Source: Herbaspirillum sp. WKF16 (GTDB lineage Bacteria > Pseudomonadota > Gammaproteobacteria > Burkholderiales > Burkholderiaceae_D). Taken from it: a stretch of 64,000 nucleotides of DNA. Position numbers and translations under genes: made by a program. The notes beneath the pieces are model-generated. The model worked only from the letters and a program-made list of their open reading frames with translations, was not told the origin of the DNA and did not search any database. Location: contig NZ_CP118632.1 of assembly GCF_028993615.1 (NCBI RefSeq), positions 3,348,001 through 3,412,000 of the forward strand, read 5' to 3'. Below, in pieces: positions 28,660-38,312 of the stretch; the first letter of the stretch is position 1; every line of letters begins with the position of its first letter.

Positions 28660-29322
28660 TCATAGCATCCCCGAGGAATACGCATACTTGATCAGTTCGG
28701 CGTCGGTGTTCAACCCCAGCTTGCGCATGGCGTTGTTCTTGTGCGTGCTGATGGTGCTGGGCGTGCGCGAGAGGCGCCGGCAGATCTCATTGAGCGAATT
28801 GCCTTCGACGATCATGCGCACCACCTCCAGTTCGCTGGTGGTCAGGTCGCGGCGCACCGCGAAGGCGTCGCCCTGGGCCCAGCTGACTTCCAGCTCGCCG
28901 CGCAGCGAGGTCGGGAAATGGACCTGCTTGGCGCTCAGCGTGGCCTGGCAGGCGTTGATCAGTTCGTCCAGTTTCTCGCGCTTGTTGATGACCGAGAACA
29001 CGCCCATGCGGTACAGCCGCTTGATCACTGCCGGGTTGCTCATCGCGGTGTACACGATGATCTTGGTGGAGGGCTGCTCGGCCTTGAGGCGCTTGATCAG
29101 CAGGAGGCCGTCGGCATCCTCGCTGTCCATGCCCGGCATCGTGAAATCGGTGACGACGACCTCGCAGGGGTGGCGCTTCAAGGCGGCCAGCAAGCCTTCG
29201 CCGGTGCCGGCCTCGACGTTCACGCGCGCCTCCGGGATCCTGAGAAGTTCGTTCTTCAAGGCTGCAAGAACCATAGGATGATCGTCGGCGACGGCGATCT
29301 GCAAGATTCTCTTCGTACTCAT
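28660..29322 (-). CDS. LuxR/NarL-type response regulator, RcsB-like
   Basis: 220 aa. Receiver domain: acidic pair in VADDHPMVL (D13-D14), phosphoacceptor D59 in VVVTDFTMPG, T/S in IIVYTAMSNP and K in SVINKREKL. The C-terminal helix-turn-helix reads LTTSELEVVRMIVEG, then STISTHKNNAMRKLGL. The tail around ISTHKNNAMRKLG and DAELIKYAYS parallels RcsB (SSQKKSAMMKLG). The ATG at 29322 is preferred, as the open frame runs 26 codons further upstream without conservation. No kinase gene adjoins, so its partner is elsewhere. Confidence 0.88.
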   Translation of the reverse strand: MSTKRILQIAVADDHPMVLAALKNELLRIPEARVNVEAGTGEGLLAALKRHPCEVVVTDFTMPGMDSEDADGLLLIKRLKAEQPSTKIIVYTAMSNPAVIKRLYRMGVFSVINKREKLDELINACQATLSAKQVHFPTSLRGELEVSWAQGDAFAVRRDLTTSELEVVRMIVEGNSLNEICRRLSRTPSTISTHKNNAMRKLGLNTDAELIKYAYSSGML

Positions 29323-29480
29323 ACTACCCCCATATCGAATGATTGCTGAACATGCGTATTGGACGCCGAGCATCCCCCGGATGCGCGACGCAATCAACAT
29401 GTATTCCTCGACCTGATGGGTTCTCGCCTGGTTCCTCGTATTAGTTTGAGAATTGTCTCAAAATTAGTTTTTCGCCCGCA

Positions 29481-30266
29481 TCACCAATAATCTTCGGTGA
29501 CGAACTGCCCGCCGCCGGTGCGGCGCAGCGGCGTCATGCCGCGCTCGCGCAGGATCTCGCGCACCTCGGTGACCATCTCCGGATTGCCGCAGGCCATGAA
29601 GCGCGACTGCTCCACGCCGATGGCCAGGCCGGTCGCCTGCTCCAGCGCGCCGTCGCGCAGCAGCGCGGTGATGCGCCCGGCCAGCAGGCCGTCGGCCGCG
29701 GCGGGGTCGCGCGTCACCGTGCGCAGGTAGTGCAGCCGGGCCGGCAAGCCTTGCGCCACGGCTTGCGCGCGCAGGCCCTCCAGCTGGTCGGCGTAGGCCA
29801 GCTCCTCGCGGTGGCGCACGCCGTGCACCACGACCAGTTGCTCGAATTGCTCCCAGACGTCGCGCTGTTGCAGGATGGAGAGATAGGGCCCCAGGCCGGT
29901 GCCGGTGGCCAGCATCCACAGCTGCTTGCCGTCGGTGAAGCGGTCGGCGGTCATGAAGCCGTAACTGAGCTTTTCCACCCACACCGTGTCGCCCGGCCGC
30001 AGCGCGTCCAGGCGGGTGGTGAACTTGCCGCCGGGGACGATGATGGCGTAGTACTCCAGCTCGTCGTCGGCGACCGCGGAGGTGATCGAGTAGGCGCGCG
30101 AGACGATCTCGCCGTCGATCTCCAGCCCCAGCCGCGCGAACTGGCCGGCGGTGAACGTGTAGCCGGCCGGGCGCGTGGTGCGGAAGGTCAGCAGCTTGTC
30201 GGTCCAGCGGTGCACCGACAGCAAACGCTCGCAACTGGCCTTTTCCGAATAGACGTCAACACTCAC
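29481..30266 (-). CDS. fpr: Ferredoxin/flavodoxin-NADP+ reductase
   Basis: 261 aa, the size of bacterial Fpr. The FAD-binding motif reads SRAYSITSA, the NADP-binding glycine stretch LATGTGLGPYLSIL, and the C-terminal FMACGNPEMV segment and final EDYW match subclass I/II bacterial reductases. It moves electrons between NADPH and ferredoxin or flavodoxin, often in oxidative stress and Fe-S repair. The start is GTG at 30266, with AAGGAG 8 bp before it. Upstream ATG codons in frame would add an unconserved N-terminus. Confidence 0.93.
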   Translation of the reverse strand: MSVDVYSEKASCERLLSVHRWTDKLLTFRTTRPAGYTFTAGQFARLGLEIDGEIVSRAYSITSAVADDELEYYAIIVPGGKFTTRLDALRPGDTVWVEKLSYGFMTADRFTDGKQLWMLATGTGLGPYLSILQQRDVWEQFEQLVVVHGVRHREELAYADQLEGLRAQAVAQGLPARLHYLRTVTRDPAAADGLLAGRITALLRDGALEQATGLAIGVEQSRFMACGNPEMVTEVREILRERGMTPLRRTGGGQFVTEDYW

Positions 30267-30347
30267 CCTGCTTCTCCTTGCTTGTCCAGCCCAACATAAG
30301 AAAACCTTCAATCAACCGGCGGGGTCGCCGCAACGCCCCGCGCGCAT

Positions 30348-30353
30348 TACAAT
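30348..30353 (+). promoter_or_regulatory. Putative -10 box for the tamAB transcript
   Basis: TACAAT lies 7 bp before an ATG at 30360, so a transcript from here would begin at or next to that ATG. No good -35 is seen at 17 bp. Confidence 0.45.
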
Positions 30354-30359
30354 GGCGGC

Positions 30360-30569
30360 ATGCATGACCCGGGCGGCGGCGCCAGAACAGCCAATACCAG
30401 CGCCGCCGCGGGGATGGTCAGGAACTATCCCCGCCGCGCGGCAGTCAGCCAATCAGCCGGCATGCCGGCGCGCCGTCCCGAATACGCCATCGTACCCGAC
30501 TTTGCGCAGGCGCCGCTGCCGCCGCCGGGTCCGGCCGGGCGCTTCAACCGACGAAAAGTGATTCAATGA
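30360..30569 (+). CDS. Possible leaderless upstream ORF coupled to tamA, 69 aa
   Basis: The frame starts at the predicted transcription start and ends in an ATGA overlap with tamA. tamA has only a weak ribosome site (GAAAAG), so translation of this frame could deliver ribosomes to it. The peptide is rich in Ala, Pro, Arg and Gly, with no signal or membrane segment and no family I recognise. A second open frame covers the same bases from 30352. It may be a chance frame in GC-rich DNA. Confidence 0.3.
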   Translation: MHDPGGGARTANTSAAAGMVRNYPRRAAVSQSAGMPARRPEYAIVPDFAQAPLPPPGPAGRFNRRKVIQ

Positions 30570-32323
30570 AATGGACCTGCAGCCTGGCCATCGCGTTCCT
30601 GTGGTGCGCCGCCGATACAGCCTATGCCGCCTACAGGGTGGATATCGAAGCGCCCAAGCCGGTGCAGTCGCTGCTCAAGGATTTCCTCGACCTGTCGCGC
30701 TACAAGGACCGTGACGACATCAGCGACGAACAGCTCAAGTTCATGATCGACACCCTGGGCGACCAGGTGCGCGAGCTGACCTCGACCGAGGGTTATTTCA
30801 GCCCGGTCACCAAGGTCGACCTGAAGACCGAGGGCGAGGTCAGGCGCGTGCTGGTCACCGTCGATCCCGGCCCGCGCACCACGGTCTCCTCGGCCGAGGT
30901 CGAGGTGCGCGGCGTGGCGGCGCAGCAGGACGCCGCACGCGTGGCCGCGCTGCGCGACAACTGGAGCCTGCCCGCCGGCCAGCCGTTCCGCCAGGAGGAT
31001 TGGGACAAGGCCAAGAACGCCGGCCTGGAAGCGCTGCAGCAGAAGAAATACGCCGCCGCCCGCATCGCCGGCTCGCAGGCCGAGATCGACCCCGACGAAC
31101 GCCGCGCCGACCTCGCGGTGCAGTACGACAGCGGCCCCGCCTTCACCCTGGGCGCGCTGCAGATCACAGGCACCCGGCGCTATCCCGAATCCATCATCCG
31201 CAACGTCAACCCGCTGGCCGAGGGCGAGCCCTACGACGTCGACCGCCTGCTGGCGCTGCAGCGGCAGATCCAGAACACGCCCTATTTCTCCAACGCCATC
31301 GTCGGCATCGACGACGATCCCGCGCATCCCGACCTGGCGCCGGTGAAGGTGCAGGTCACCGAATTCCCGATCCAGCGCGTGCGCGCCGGCGTCGGCTACG
31401 GCACCGACACCGGCGCCCAGGTCGAGGGCCGCTATTCGCACTACAACATGTTCAACCGGGCCTACGTCTTCGACAGCCAGGCACGGCTCGAGCAGAAGCG
31501 CCAGTACGGCCAGCTGTCGCTGGCCATGCCGCCGGACGCCAAGTCCTTCGTCAACAGCATCAACACCACCTACGACCGCACCACGCTCGAAGGCATCGAC
31601 CTGCGCAGCCAGCAGCTCGGCTTCAAGCGGGCCCGCAACGGCGAGTTCTACGACACCGCCTATTCGCTGACCTACTACCGCGACGAACTGACCCAGGAAA
31701 ACGGCGCCGCCGTACCGGCCAACACCATCGTCACGCCGGGCAAGCACCGCGCGCTGGTGCCGGGTTTCTCCTGGGCGCGCCGCAATGTCGACAACCCGAT
31801 CTTCCCGCGCCGGGGCAACCTGCTGACGCTGGAGGCCGGCTTCGCCGTCAAGGGCGTGCTGACCGACCAGAGCTTCGGCCGCCTGTACGGCCGCTTCAAG
31901 CAGTTCCTGCCGGTCGGCAAGCGCGACGTGGTGCTGCTGCGCGCCGAACTGGGTGGGGTGTTCACCGCCGGCCGCGCCTCCTCGGTGCCGGCCTCGCTGC
32001 TGTTTCGCACCGGCGGCAACGACTCGGTGCGCGGCTACAGCTACCAGAGCATCGGCAACGAGCAGAACGGCACCGTCTACCCGACCAAGTACCTGGCCGT
32101 GGGCAGCACCGAGTACCAGCACTGGCTCACCGAGAGCTGGGGCGCGGCGCTGTTCTACGACATCGGCGCGGCCGCCGACAACTGGAACAACAAGACCTTC
32201 TACAACGGCGTGGGCGCCGGCGCGCGCTGGCGCAGCCCGGTCGGCACGCTCAACCTGGACCTGGCGTATGGCGTGCAGAAACGCCAGATCCGGCCGCACA
32301 TCTCGCTGGGCATCGCCTTCTGA
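30566..32323 (+). CDS. tamA: Translocation and assembly module outer-membrane protein TamA
   Basis: 585 aa Omp85-family protein. The signal peptide (LAIAFLWCAADTAYA) is followed by POTRA domains (about residues 22-260) and a 16-strand beta barrel. The conserved Omp85 loop-6 motif appears as RTGGNDSVRGY, the VRGY/F element that locks inside the barrel, and the chain ends in phenylalanine (SLGIAF), the BAM targeting signal. With TamB it inserts or supports outer-membrane proteins and lipid transport. tamB follows by 36 bp. The ATG at 30566 overlaps the small upstream frame. Confidence 0.94.
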   Translation: MKWTCSLAIAFLWCAADTAYAAYRVDIEAPKPVQSLLKDFLDLSRYKDRDDISDEQLKFMIDTLGDQVRELTSTEGYFSPVTKVDLKTEGEVRRVLVTVDPGPRTTVSSAEVEVRGVAAQQDAARVAALRDNWSLPAGQPFRQEDWDKAKNAGLEALQQKKYAAARIAGSQAEIDPDERRADLAVQYDSGPAFTLGALQITGTRRYPESIIRNVNPLAEGEPYDVDRLLALQRQIQNTPYFSNAIVGIDDDPAHPDLAPVKVQVTEFPIQRVRAGVGYGTDTGAQVEGRYSHYNMFNRAYVFDSQARLEQKRQYGQLSLAMPPDAKSFVNSINTTYDRTTLEGIDLRSQQLGFKRARNGEFYDTAYSLTYYRDELTQENGAAVPANTIVTPGKHRALVPGFSWARRNVDNPIFPRRGNLLTLEAGFAVKGVLTDQSFGRLYGRFKQFLPVGKRDVVLLRAELGGVFTAGRASSVPASLLFRTGGNDSVRGYSYQSIGNEQNGTVYPTKYLAVGSTEYQHWLTESWGAALFYDIGAAADNWNNKTFYNGVGAGARWRSPVGTLNLDLAYGVQKRQIRPHISLGIAF

Positions 32324-32359
32324 GGCGGCCCGCGACCACGCATCGAACGACGAACACGC

Positions 32360-35300
32360 ATGACCGAACCGCAATCGCCATCGCCGCAGCAAGACCGGGA
32401 GCCGCCCGCGCCACACCATCGCGGCCGCGGCAGCCGCATCGCGCTGTGGTCCGGCGGCGCCGTCGCCGTGGCGCTGCTGGCCATGGCCGGCACCGCCCTC
32501 TACGCGCTCAAGACCGAGAGCGGCGCGCGCCTGGTGTGGAACGCCGCCGCCGGCGCGCTCGGCGGCAAGCTCTCCGGGCGCCTGCTGGGCGGCACCATCG
32601 CCGACGGCCTGCGCCTGCGCGACCTGCATTACAAAGATGACAAGCGCATCCTCGACATCGACAGCATCGACGGCGACTGGCATCTGTCGCTGGCGCGGCG
32701 CAAGCTCACCGTGCGTTACCTGCGCGTGGGTACGGTGCAGTTGAACCAGCAGCCCTCCCCGCCCGAGCCCAGCGCCATGCCAACCTCGCTGCGGCTGCCG
32801 CTGGCGCTGGAGGTCGGCGAGGTTTCGCTGGGCAAGCTCAGCTTCACCCAAGGCACCTCCACCACCGAGCTGGCCGGGTTGAAGCTGCATGGCGACTCCG
32901 ACGGCACCGAGCACACGCTGGTGCTCGACAGCCTTTCCACGCCCTACGGCGACGCCACCGCCCTGCTGCACCTGAACGGCCGCGCGCCGTTCGCCGTCAG
33001 CGGCGGGCTGGAACTGGCGGGGGAATACAAGACCCCCGGCCTCCAGGAAAAATACCGGCTCGCCGCGCAACTGTCGGGCTCGCTGCAGGACCTGGGCATC
33101 GCGCTCAAGGCCAGCGGCGACAAGCTCAACGGCTCGGCCGACATCGAGGCCACGCCGTTCGCCCCGGTGCCGCTGAAGAGCGCGCGGGTCGACCTGCAGC
33201 ACATCAATCCGCAGGCCTTCCATGCCGGCGCGCCGCAAGCCGACCTGCGCGTGCGCGCCGACCTGGCGCCGGTCCGGCAGGCCGCGGCGGATGCGCCCCT
33301 GAAAGTGGCCGGCCAGGTCGCCATCGACAACGCCAGGCCGGGCAGCATCGACCGGCAGTTGCTGCCCCTGCTGTCCGCCAGGGCGAAGCTTGAATTGGAC
33401 CTGCGCCGGCAGACGCTCTCCGATCTCGACATCCGGCTGCCGCAGAATGCGCGCATCGAAGGCGGCGGCCAGTTCCGCCCCGGCAGCGAGGAAGACGGCA
33501 AGAAGGAAGACCTGGCCGGCAACTTCAAGCTGCGCATCGCCGGCCTCGACCTCAACCAGATCCATCGCCAGCTCAAGCCGACCCAATTGTCGGGTCCGCT
33601 GGAGGTGACGCTGGCGCCCGGTTCGCAAAAGATCGCGCTGGCGCTGGACGACCGCAACCTGAAGCTGCGCGTGGACAGCACCATCACCCCGCAACAGGTG
33701 GAACTGGCCCAGGCCAGCCTGGCCGCCGGCGCCTCGCGCCTGGAGGCGGCCGGCACGCTCAAGACCGTGGGTGCGATGGACTACGCATTCAAGGGCAAGC
33801 TGGTGGACTTCGACCCCAGCGCCGTGCTGCATGCGGTGGAGCCTCAGGGCAAAGCCGCGGCAGGCGCGAGGAAGGCGCCGGCCGCCTCCAAACCGGTGCC
33901 GGCGAAGATCAACATGGACTTCGACGCCGCCGGCAGCCTCTCCCCGGAGCTGCGCCTGAAACTGGCCTTCGCCGTCCACGACAGCACCTACGGCGAGCTG
34001 CCCATGGGCGGGCGCGGCAACATCAACCTGGCCGGCATGCGCCTCTTGCCCAGCAAGGCCAACCTGCAGGTGGCGGGCAATACGCTGGACCTGGACGGCA
34101 GCTTCGGCGCCGTGTCCGACCGCCTGAACCTGAAGATCGACGCGCCGCAGCTGCAGCGCCTGGGCTATGGCCTGTCGGGCCTGCTGAAGCTGGACGGCCA
34201 GTTGAGCGGCACGCGGCAGCGCCCCAACCTGCGCGCCGCCTACCAGGCCGAGCAGTTGGTGTTCGGCGCGCACCGCCTGCGCCGCCTGGCCGGCGAAGCC
34301 GACCTGCGCACCAACCTCGCCGCCGGCGTCGCCTCGCCCGACAACCGCATGGCGCTGACGCTGGACGGCGAAGGCTACAGCGGCCCGCAAGCCGAGCTGA
34401 ACAAGCTTGCGCTCAAGCTGGACGGCACCTGGGCCGACCATACCCTGGACCTGCGGGCCGACGGTCGCCTGCTGCAGCATCCGCTGGACCTGAGCTTTGC
34501 CGCGCGCGGCCGGGTCACCGAAAAAACCAAGGGCAACTACGGCTGGGCCGGCGTCATCTCCAGGTTCGACAACCAGGGATTCCCGCGCATCGCCATGAGC
34601 AGCCCGCTCACGCTGGAGGCGGCGGCCGACATGGTCGAGGCCGGCAGCACCCGCATCGCCATCGACCGCATGGCAATCGACCTCAAGCGCCTGTCCTACC
34701 GCCAGGGCCGCATCGCCTCGGCCGGCCAGGCCAGCGCGCTGGACATCGGCCGCCTGCTGGAGATCGCCCAGGAATTCACCGGCGCGCCGCCGCCGGTCAA
34801 GACCGACCTGGTGCTGGATGCCGACTGGGACTTCTCGCTGGCCGAAAGCGCCGCGGGCCATGTGCAGATCCAGCGCAAGTCGGGCGACGTGCGCGTGAGC
34901 GCCAGCAATGGCGAAGCCGGCCTGGGCTTGTCCGAACTGAAGCTGCGCGGCGACTTCCAGGGCCAGCAGATGCGCGTCAACGGCCGCGTCGATGCCGCCC
35001 GCATCGGCACGCTGGCGCTGGACGGCGAGATCGGCCTGCAGCGCATCGACCAGTTGCTGACGCTGGCCGACGGCTCGCCGCTGAACCTGAAGGCCAGGCT
35101 CGACGTGCCCGAACTGAAGCGCGTGGGCGACCTGATCGGTCCGCAGGTGAGCCTGAACGGCAAGCTGGGCGCCGAATTGACGGCCGCCGGCACGCTCGGC
35201 CAGCCCAAGCTCTCGGGCGCCATCAATGGCGACAACCTGGCGCTGACGCAATTCGATCAGGGCATCCAGCTCAAGGACGGCATCGTGCGCATCGTCATGG

Positions 35301-36379
35301 ACAGCAACGTGATCGAGCTGCGCCAGATCGAATTCCACGGCGGCAAAGGCACCCTCAAGGCCGCCGGCAAGGTGCAACTGGGCGCCGAGAACCCCGACCT
35401 CAATGCCACCATCACGGCCGACCGCCTGGAGCTGTTCGCCAGCCCGGACCGCCAGTTGATGCTGTCGGGCCGCGGCGCCATCGCCAACGTCAAGGAACAA
35501 TTGCGCATCGACGGCAAGTTCACCGTCGACCGCGCCCTGTTCGACCTGCCCAAGAGCAGCGCGCCCAAGCTGGGCGACGATGTCGTGGTGATCCGGCGCG
35601 ACGGCAAGAACAAGGTCGGCGCCAACGCCAGCTCCAAGGAGAAACTGCAGGCCGCCAGCGAAAAGCCGGCCGGCAAGTTCGCGCCGGTGATCGACCTCGC
35701 GCTGGACCTGGGCAACAACTTCCGCTTCCGCGGCAGCGGCGCCGACCTGCGGCTGCGCGGCGACATGGCCGTACGCAGCGAGCCGCTCTCGCCGCTGCGC
35801 GCCACCGGCACCATCAACGTCGCCGAGGGCACCTACGAGGCCTTCGGCACCAAGCTCAACATCGAGCGCGGCATCATCAACTTCCAGGGGCCGATCGCCA
35901 ACCCCAACATCAACATCCTGGCCATGCGCCGCAACCAGGACGTCGAGGCCGGCGTCTCGGTCACCGGCAACGTCAGCCAGCCGCGCGTGCAGCTGGTGTC
36001 CGAACCCAACGTGCCGGACGACGAAAAGCTCTCGTGGATGATGTTCGGCCACGGCACCGACAGCTCCAGCATCGGCCAGCGCAGCGCCAGCAGCCAGGCG
36101 CTGGCGCTGGTGGGCAACATGGGCGGCAAGCGCATCGCCAAGGACATCGGGCTGGACCAGTTCTCGATCGGCTCCAGCGAGTCCGGCCTGACCAACGACC
36201 AGGTGGTCAACCTCGGCAAGGCCATCACCGAGAAGATCACGCTGGGCTACGAGCAGAGCCTGCAGGGCGCGGCCAGCGTGGCCAAGGCCACCTGGCAGAT
36301 CTCGCGGCGCTGGTCGGTGGTGGCGCGCGCCGGCACCATCAACGGCCTCAACATCCTGTTCAACCGGCGCTTCGACTGA
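32360..36379 (+). CDS. tamB: Translocation and assembly module inner-membrane protein TamB
   Basis: 1339 aa AsmA-like bridge protein. After a Pro-rich, His-containing cytoplasmic start, one membrane segment (ALWSGGAVAVALLAMAGTAL, about residues 28-48) anchors it. The long periplasmic body consists of repeated beta strands forming a hydrophobic groove. The C-terminal DUF490/TamB domain contains GTYEAFGTKLNIERG, then GFVSGSD-like spacing replaced here by WMMFGHGTDSSS, and ends in FNRRFD. Pairing with tamA confirms the call. It is somewhat longer than E. coli TamB (1259 aa). Confidence 0.94.
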   Translation: MTEPQSPSPQQDREPPAPHHRGRGSRIALWSGGAVAVALLAMAGTALYALKTESGARLVWNAAAGALGGKLSGRLLGGTIADGLRLRDLHYKDDKRILDIDSIDGDWHLSLARRKLTVRYLRVGTVQLNQQPSPPEPSAMPTSLRLPLALEVGEVSLGKLSFTQGTSTTELAGLKLHGDSDGTEHTLVLDSLSTPYGDATALLHLNGRAPFAVSGGLELAGEYKTPGLQEKYRLAAQLSGSLQDLGIALKASGDKLNGSADIEATPFAPVPLKSARVDLQHINPQAFHAGAPQADLRVRADLAPVRQAAADAPLKVAGQVAIDNARPGSIDRQLLPLLSARAKLELDLRRQTLSDLDIRLPQNARIEGGGQFRPGSEEDGKKEDLAGNFKLRIAGLDLNQIHRQLKPTQLSGPLEVTLAPGSQKIALALDDRNLKLRVDSTITPQQVELAQASLAAGASRLEAAGTLKTVGAMDYAFKGKLVDFDPSAVLHAVEPQGKAAAGARKAPAASKPVPAKINMDFDAAGSLSPELRLKLAFAVHDSTYGELPMGGRGNINLAGMRLLPSKANLQVAGNTLDLDGSFGAVSDRLNLKIDAPQLQRLGYGLSGLLKLDGQLSGTRQRPNLRAAYQAEQLVFGAHRLRRLAGEADLRTNLAAGVASPDNRMALTLDGEGYSGPQAELNKLALKLDGTWADHTLDLRADGRLLQHPLDLSFAARGRVTEKTKGNYGWAGVISRFDNQGFPRIAMSSPLTLEAAADMVEAGSTRIAIDRMAIDLKRLSYRQGRIASAGQASALDIGRLLEIAQEFTGAPPPVKTDLVLDADWDFSLAESAAGHVQIQRKSGDVRVSASNGEAGLGLSELKLRGDFQGQQMRVNGRVDAARIGTLALDGEIGLQRIDQLLTLADGSPLNLKARLDVPELKRVGDLIGPQVSLNGKLGAELTAAGTLGQPKLSGAINGDNLALTQFDQGIQLKDGIVRIVMDSNVIELRQIEFHGGKGTLKAAGKVQLGAENPDLNATITADRLELFASPDRQLMLSGRGAIANVKEQLRIDGKFTVDRALFDLPKSSAPKLGDDVVVIRRDGKNKVGANASSKEKLQAASEKPAGKFAPVIDLALDLGNNFRFRGSGADLRLRGDMAVRSEPLSPLRATGTINVAEGTYEAFGTKLNIERGIINFQGPIANPNINILAMRRNQDVEAGVSVTGNVSQPRVQLVSEPNVPDDEKLSWMMFGHGTDSSSIGQRSASSQALALVGNMGGKRIAKDIGLDQFSIGSSESGLTNDQVVNLGKAITEKITLGYEQSLQGAASVAKATWQISRRWSVVARAGTINGLNILFNRRFD

Positions 36380-36456
36380 GGCTGGCGTCGCCGTCATGGG
36401 CCTGCGTGGTCTGAATCTTGCGTAAGATAGCCGCATGCATTCTCTCGCCAGGCGCC

Positions 36457-37335
36457 ATGAAGAATCTCGACCATCACATCCGCCAGTTCCTTGAAATCTG
36501 CCGCTGCCAGTCGCTCTCGGAGGCGGCCGACAAGCTCGACATGAGCCAGTCCGGCCTGAGCCGCACGCTGGCCGCGCTGGAGACGCACCTGGGCCACGCG
36601 CTGTTCGAGCGCAACGGGCGCGGCGTGCAGCTCACCGATGCCGGCGTCAAGCTGCGCGACGCCGCCCAGCCCGCCTACGACAGCGTCGACGACGCGCTGG
36701 AGCAGTTGAAGACCGCCCAAGGCGTCACCAGCGGCGCGCTGCGCGTGGCCACCATCCACACGCTGAGCTATTACTTCATGGGCGACGTGGTGGCCAGCTT
36801 CATGAGCCAGCGCCCGGCGGTCAACATCTCGGTGGTGGGCCGCGCCTCGCCCGACGTGGTCGAGCTGGTGGCCAGCGGCAAGGCCGAGATCGGCTTCGTC
36901 TACGACACCGCGGTCGACACCGATGCCGTGGAGATCATCCCGCTGTTCGAGGAAGAAATGGCGCTGGTCGCCTGCGCCGCCTCCTTCGCCGCGCAGCAGG
37001 CCTCGATCGACCTGGTGGCGCTGGACCTGCCGCTGGTGAGCTTCCCGCAGCACTACGCCTTGCGCCGCATGCTGGAGCGGCAGGGGTTCCGCCCCCGCAT
37101 CTCGGCCGAAGTCGAGACCGTGGACGCCATGCTCAAGCTGGTCTCGCTGACCGGCGGCCACTGCATCCTGCCCGACCGCATCTCCACCGAACTGCTGTCG
37201 GACTATGGACTGGTGCGGGTGCCGCTGGAGCGTCCCGCGCTCAAGCGCCGCATCGTGGCCATCACCAACAAGGCGCGCACGCGCTCGCCGCTGGCCAGCT
37301 TCATCCTGGAGATTGCCTTGCAGCACAAGGGCTGA
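36457..37335 (+). CDS. LysR-family transcriptional regulator
   Basis: 292 aa with an N-terminal helix-turn-helix (LEICRCQSLSEAADKLDMSQ, then SGLSRTLAALETHLG) and an effector-binding domain. ATG 36457 is used because the conserved domain starts a few residues later. An in-frame ATG at 36418 would add 13 residues. It lies 149 bp upstream of, and in the same direction as, the aldolase-transporter-cupin cluster and is its likely regulator. Its effector is unknown. Confidence 0.9.
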   Translation: MKNLDHHIRQFLEICRCQSLSEAADKLDMSQSGLSRTLAALETHLGHALFERNGRGVQLTDAGVKLRDAAQPAYDSVDDALEQLKTAQGVTSGALRVATIHTLSYYFMGDVVASFMSQRPAVNISVVGRASPDVVELVASGKAEIGFVYDTAVDTDAVEIIPLFEEEMALVACAASFAAQQASIDLVALDLPLVSFPQHYALRRMLERQGFRPRISAEVETVDAMLKLVSLTGGHCILPDRISTELLSDYGLVRVPLERPALKRRIVAITNKARTRSPLASFILEIALQHKG

Positions 37336-37484
37336 AGGCCGGCGCCCGCCCTGCCCCCGCGCATAGCAGCTATGACTGCGGCGTCATGGATTGATCCGCA
37401 TCCGTCACCAATAATCCTCGCACCGCCCCGCATTCCTTTCAATCGTGTGATGAATGCGGCGCGCCACGATCACGAGGAGAAAAG

Positions 37485-38243
37485 ATGGATCTGCGAAGCA
37501 AGGAATATTTCGACCAGCGCGCCACGCAGGAAATGCAGCAGCACCTGAAGCAGAGCCGGCGCCCGCTGCGCGAGACGCTGGCCTACGCCGCCAGGATCCT
37601 GGCCATGACCGGGCAGGAAGCCGGCCTGGCAGGCCAGATCAGCGCCCGCTCGGAACGCCCCGGCGCCTACTGGACGCTGCGTTTCGGCCTGGGATTCGAC
37701 GAGGCCACGCCCGAGGATTTCATCGAGGTCGACGGCGACCTCAACACCCTCTCCGGCGAAGGCATGGCCAACCCCGCCACCCGCTTCCACCTGTGGGTCT
37801 ACAAGGCGCGCCCGGATCGCCACAGCATCATCCACACGCACTCGCCCTACGTCTCGGCGCTGGCTGCGGCCAAACAGCCGCTGGTGGTGTCGCAGATGGA
37901 CATGACGCCGTTCCACGACGACTGCGCCTTCCTGGCCGAATGGCCGGGCGTGCCCATCGCCGACCAGGAAGGCGTGATCATTTCCGAGGCCATGGGCGGC
38001 AAGCGCTCCATCCTGCTGGCCAGCCACGGCCAGCTGACCACCGGCGACTGCGTGGAAGAAGCGACCTACCTGGCCGTCTACCTCGAACGCGCCGCCCGGA
38101 TGCAGGTGCGCGCGCGCATCTTCGGCCCGCTGACGCCGCTGCCGGACGCGCTGGCGGCGGAGGCCCACGACTACCTGCTCAAGCCCTCCATCGTCAAGGG
38201 CACGTTCGACTACTGGTGCCGCCAGGCCGACGCGCTGCGCTGA
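37485..38243 (+). CDS. Class II aldolase/adducin family protein
   Basis: 252 aa. The zinc-binding HTH motif (H117-x-H119 in IIHTHSPY) and the third histidine in LLASHGQLTTG match the fold of L-fuculose-phosphate aldolase and decarboxylase relatives. The N-terminal third (LRETLAYAARILAMTGQEAG, then ISARSE) is also typical. An acidic residue often used as catalytic Glu is not obvious, so aldolase activity is uncertain and many members act on other hydroxy-acids. AGGAGA precedes the ATG at 37485. It is followed by a transporter gene 69 bp later, suggesting catabolism of the imported compound. Confidence 0.88.
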   Translation: MDLRSKEYFDQRATQEMQQHLKQSRRPLRETLAYAARILAMTGQEAGLAGQISARSERPGAYWTLRFGLGFDEATPEDFIEVDGDLNTLSGEGMANPATRFHLWVYKARPDRHSIIHTHSPYVSALAAAKQPLVVSQMDMTPFHDDCAFLAEWPGVPIADQEGVIISEAMGGKRSILLASHGQLTTGDCVEEATYLAVYLERAARMQVRARIFGPLTPLPDALAAEAHDYLLKPSIVKGTFDYWCRQADALR

Positions 38244-38312
38244 CGACAAAAGAACGGGACAGAGACAGCGCCGCCCTGCGCGGCGCCCACATCACAACAG
38301 AAGGGGATCATC

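Noticed and set aside
28455..28691. Short frame over tRNA-His
   Set aside because: The start of the peptide (VAVAQLVESRIVIPVVAG) is the translation of the tRNA itself.
29464..30234. Alternative minus-strand frame over fpr
   Set aside because: It is the same bases in another frame; the fpr frame holds the FAD and NADP motifs.
30563..36436. Minus-strand open frame of 1957 codons
   Set aside because: It is the antisense shadow of tamA and tamB in GC-rich DNA: low-complexity Ala/Arg/Gln/Gly content, no domains, and it covers two well-supported genes.
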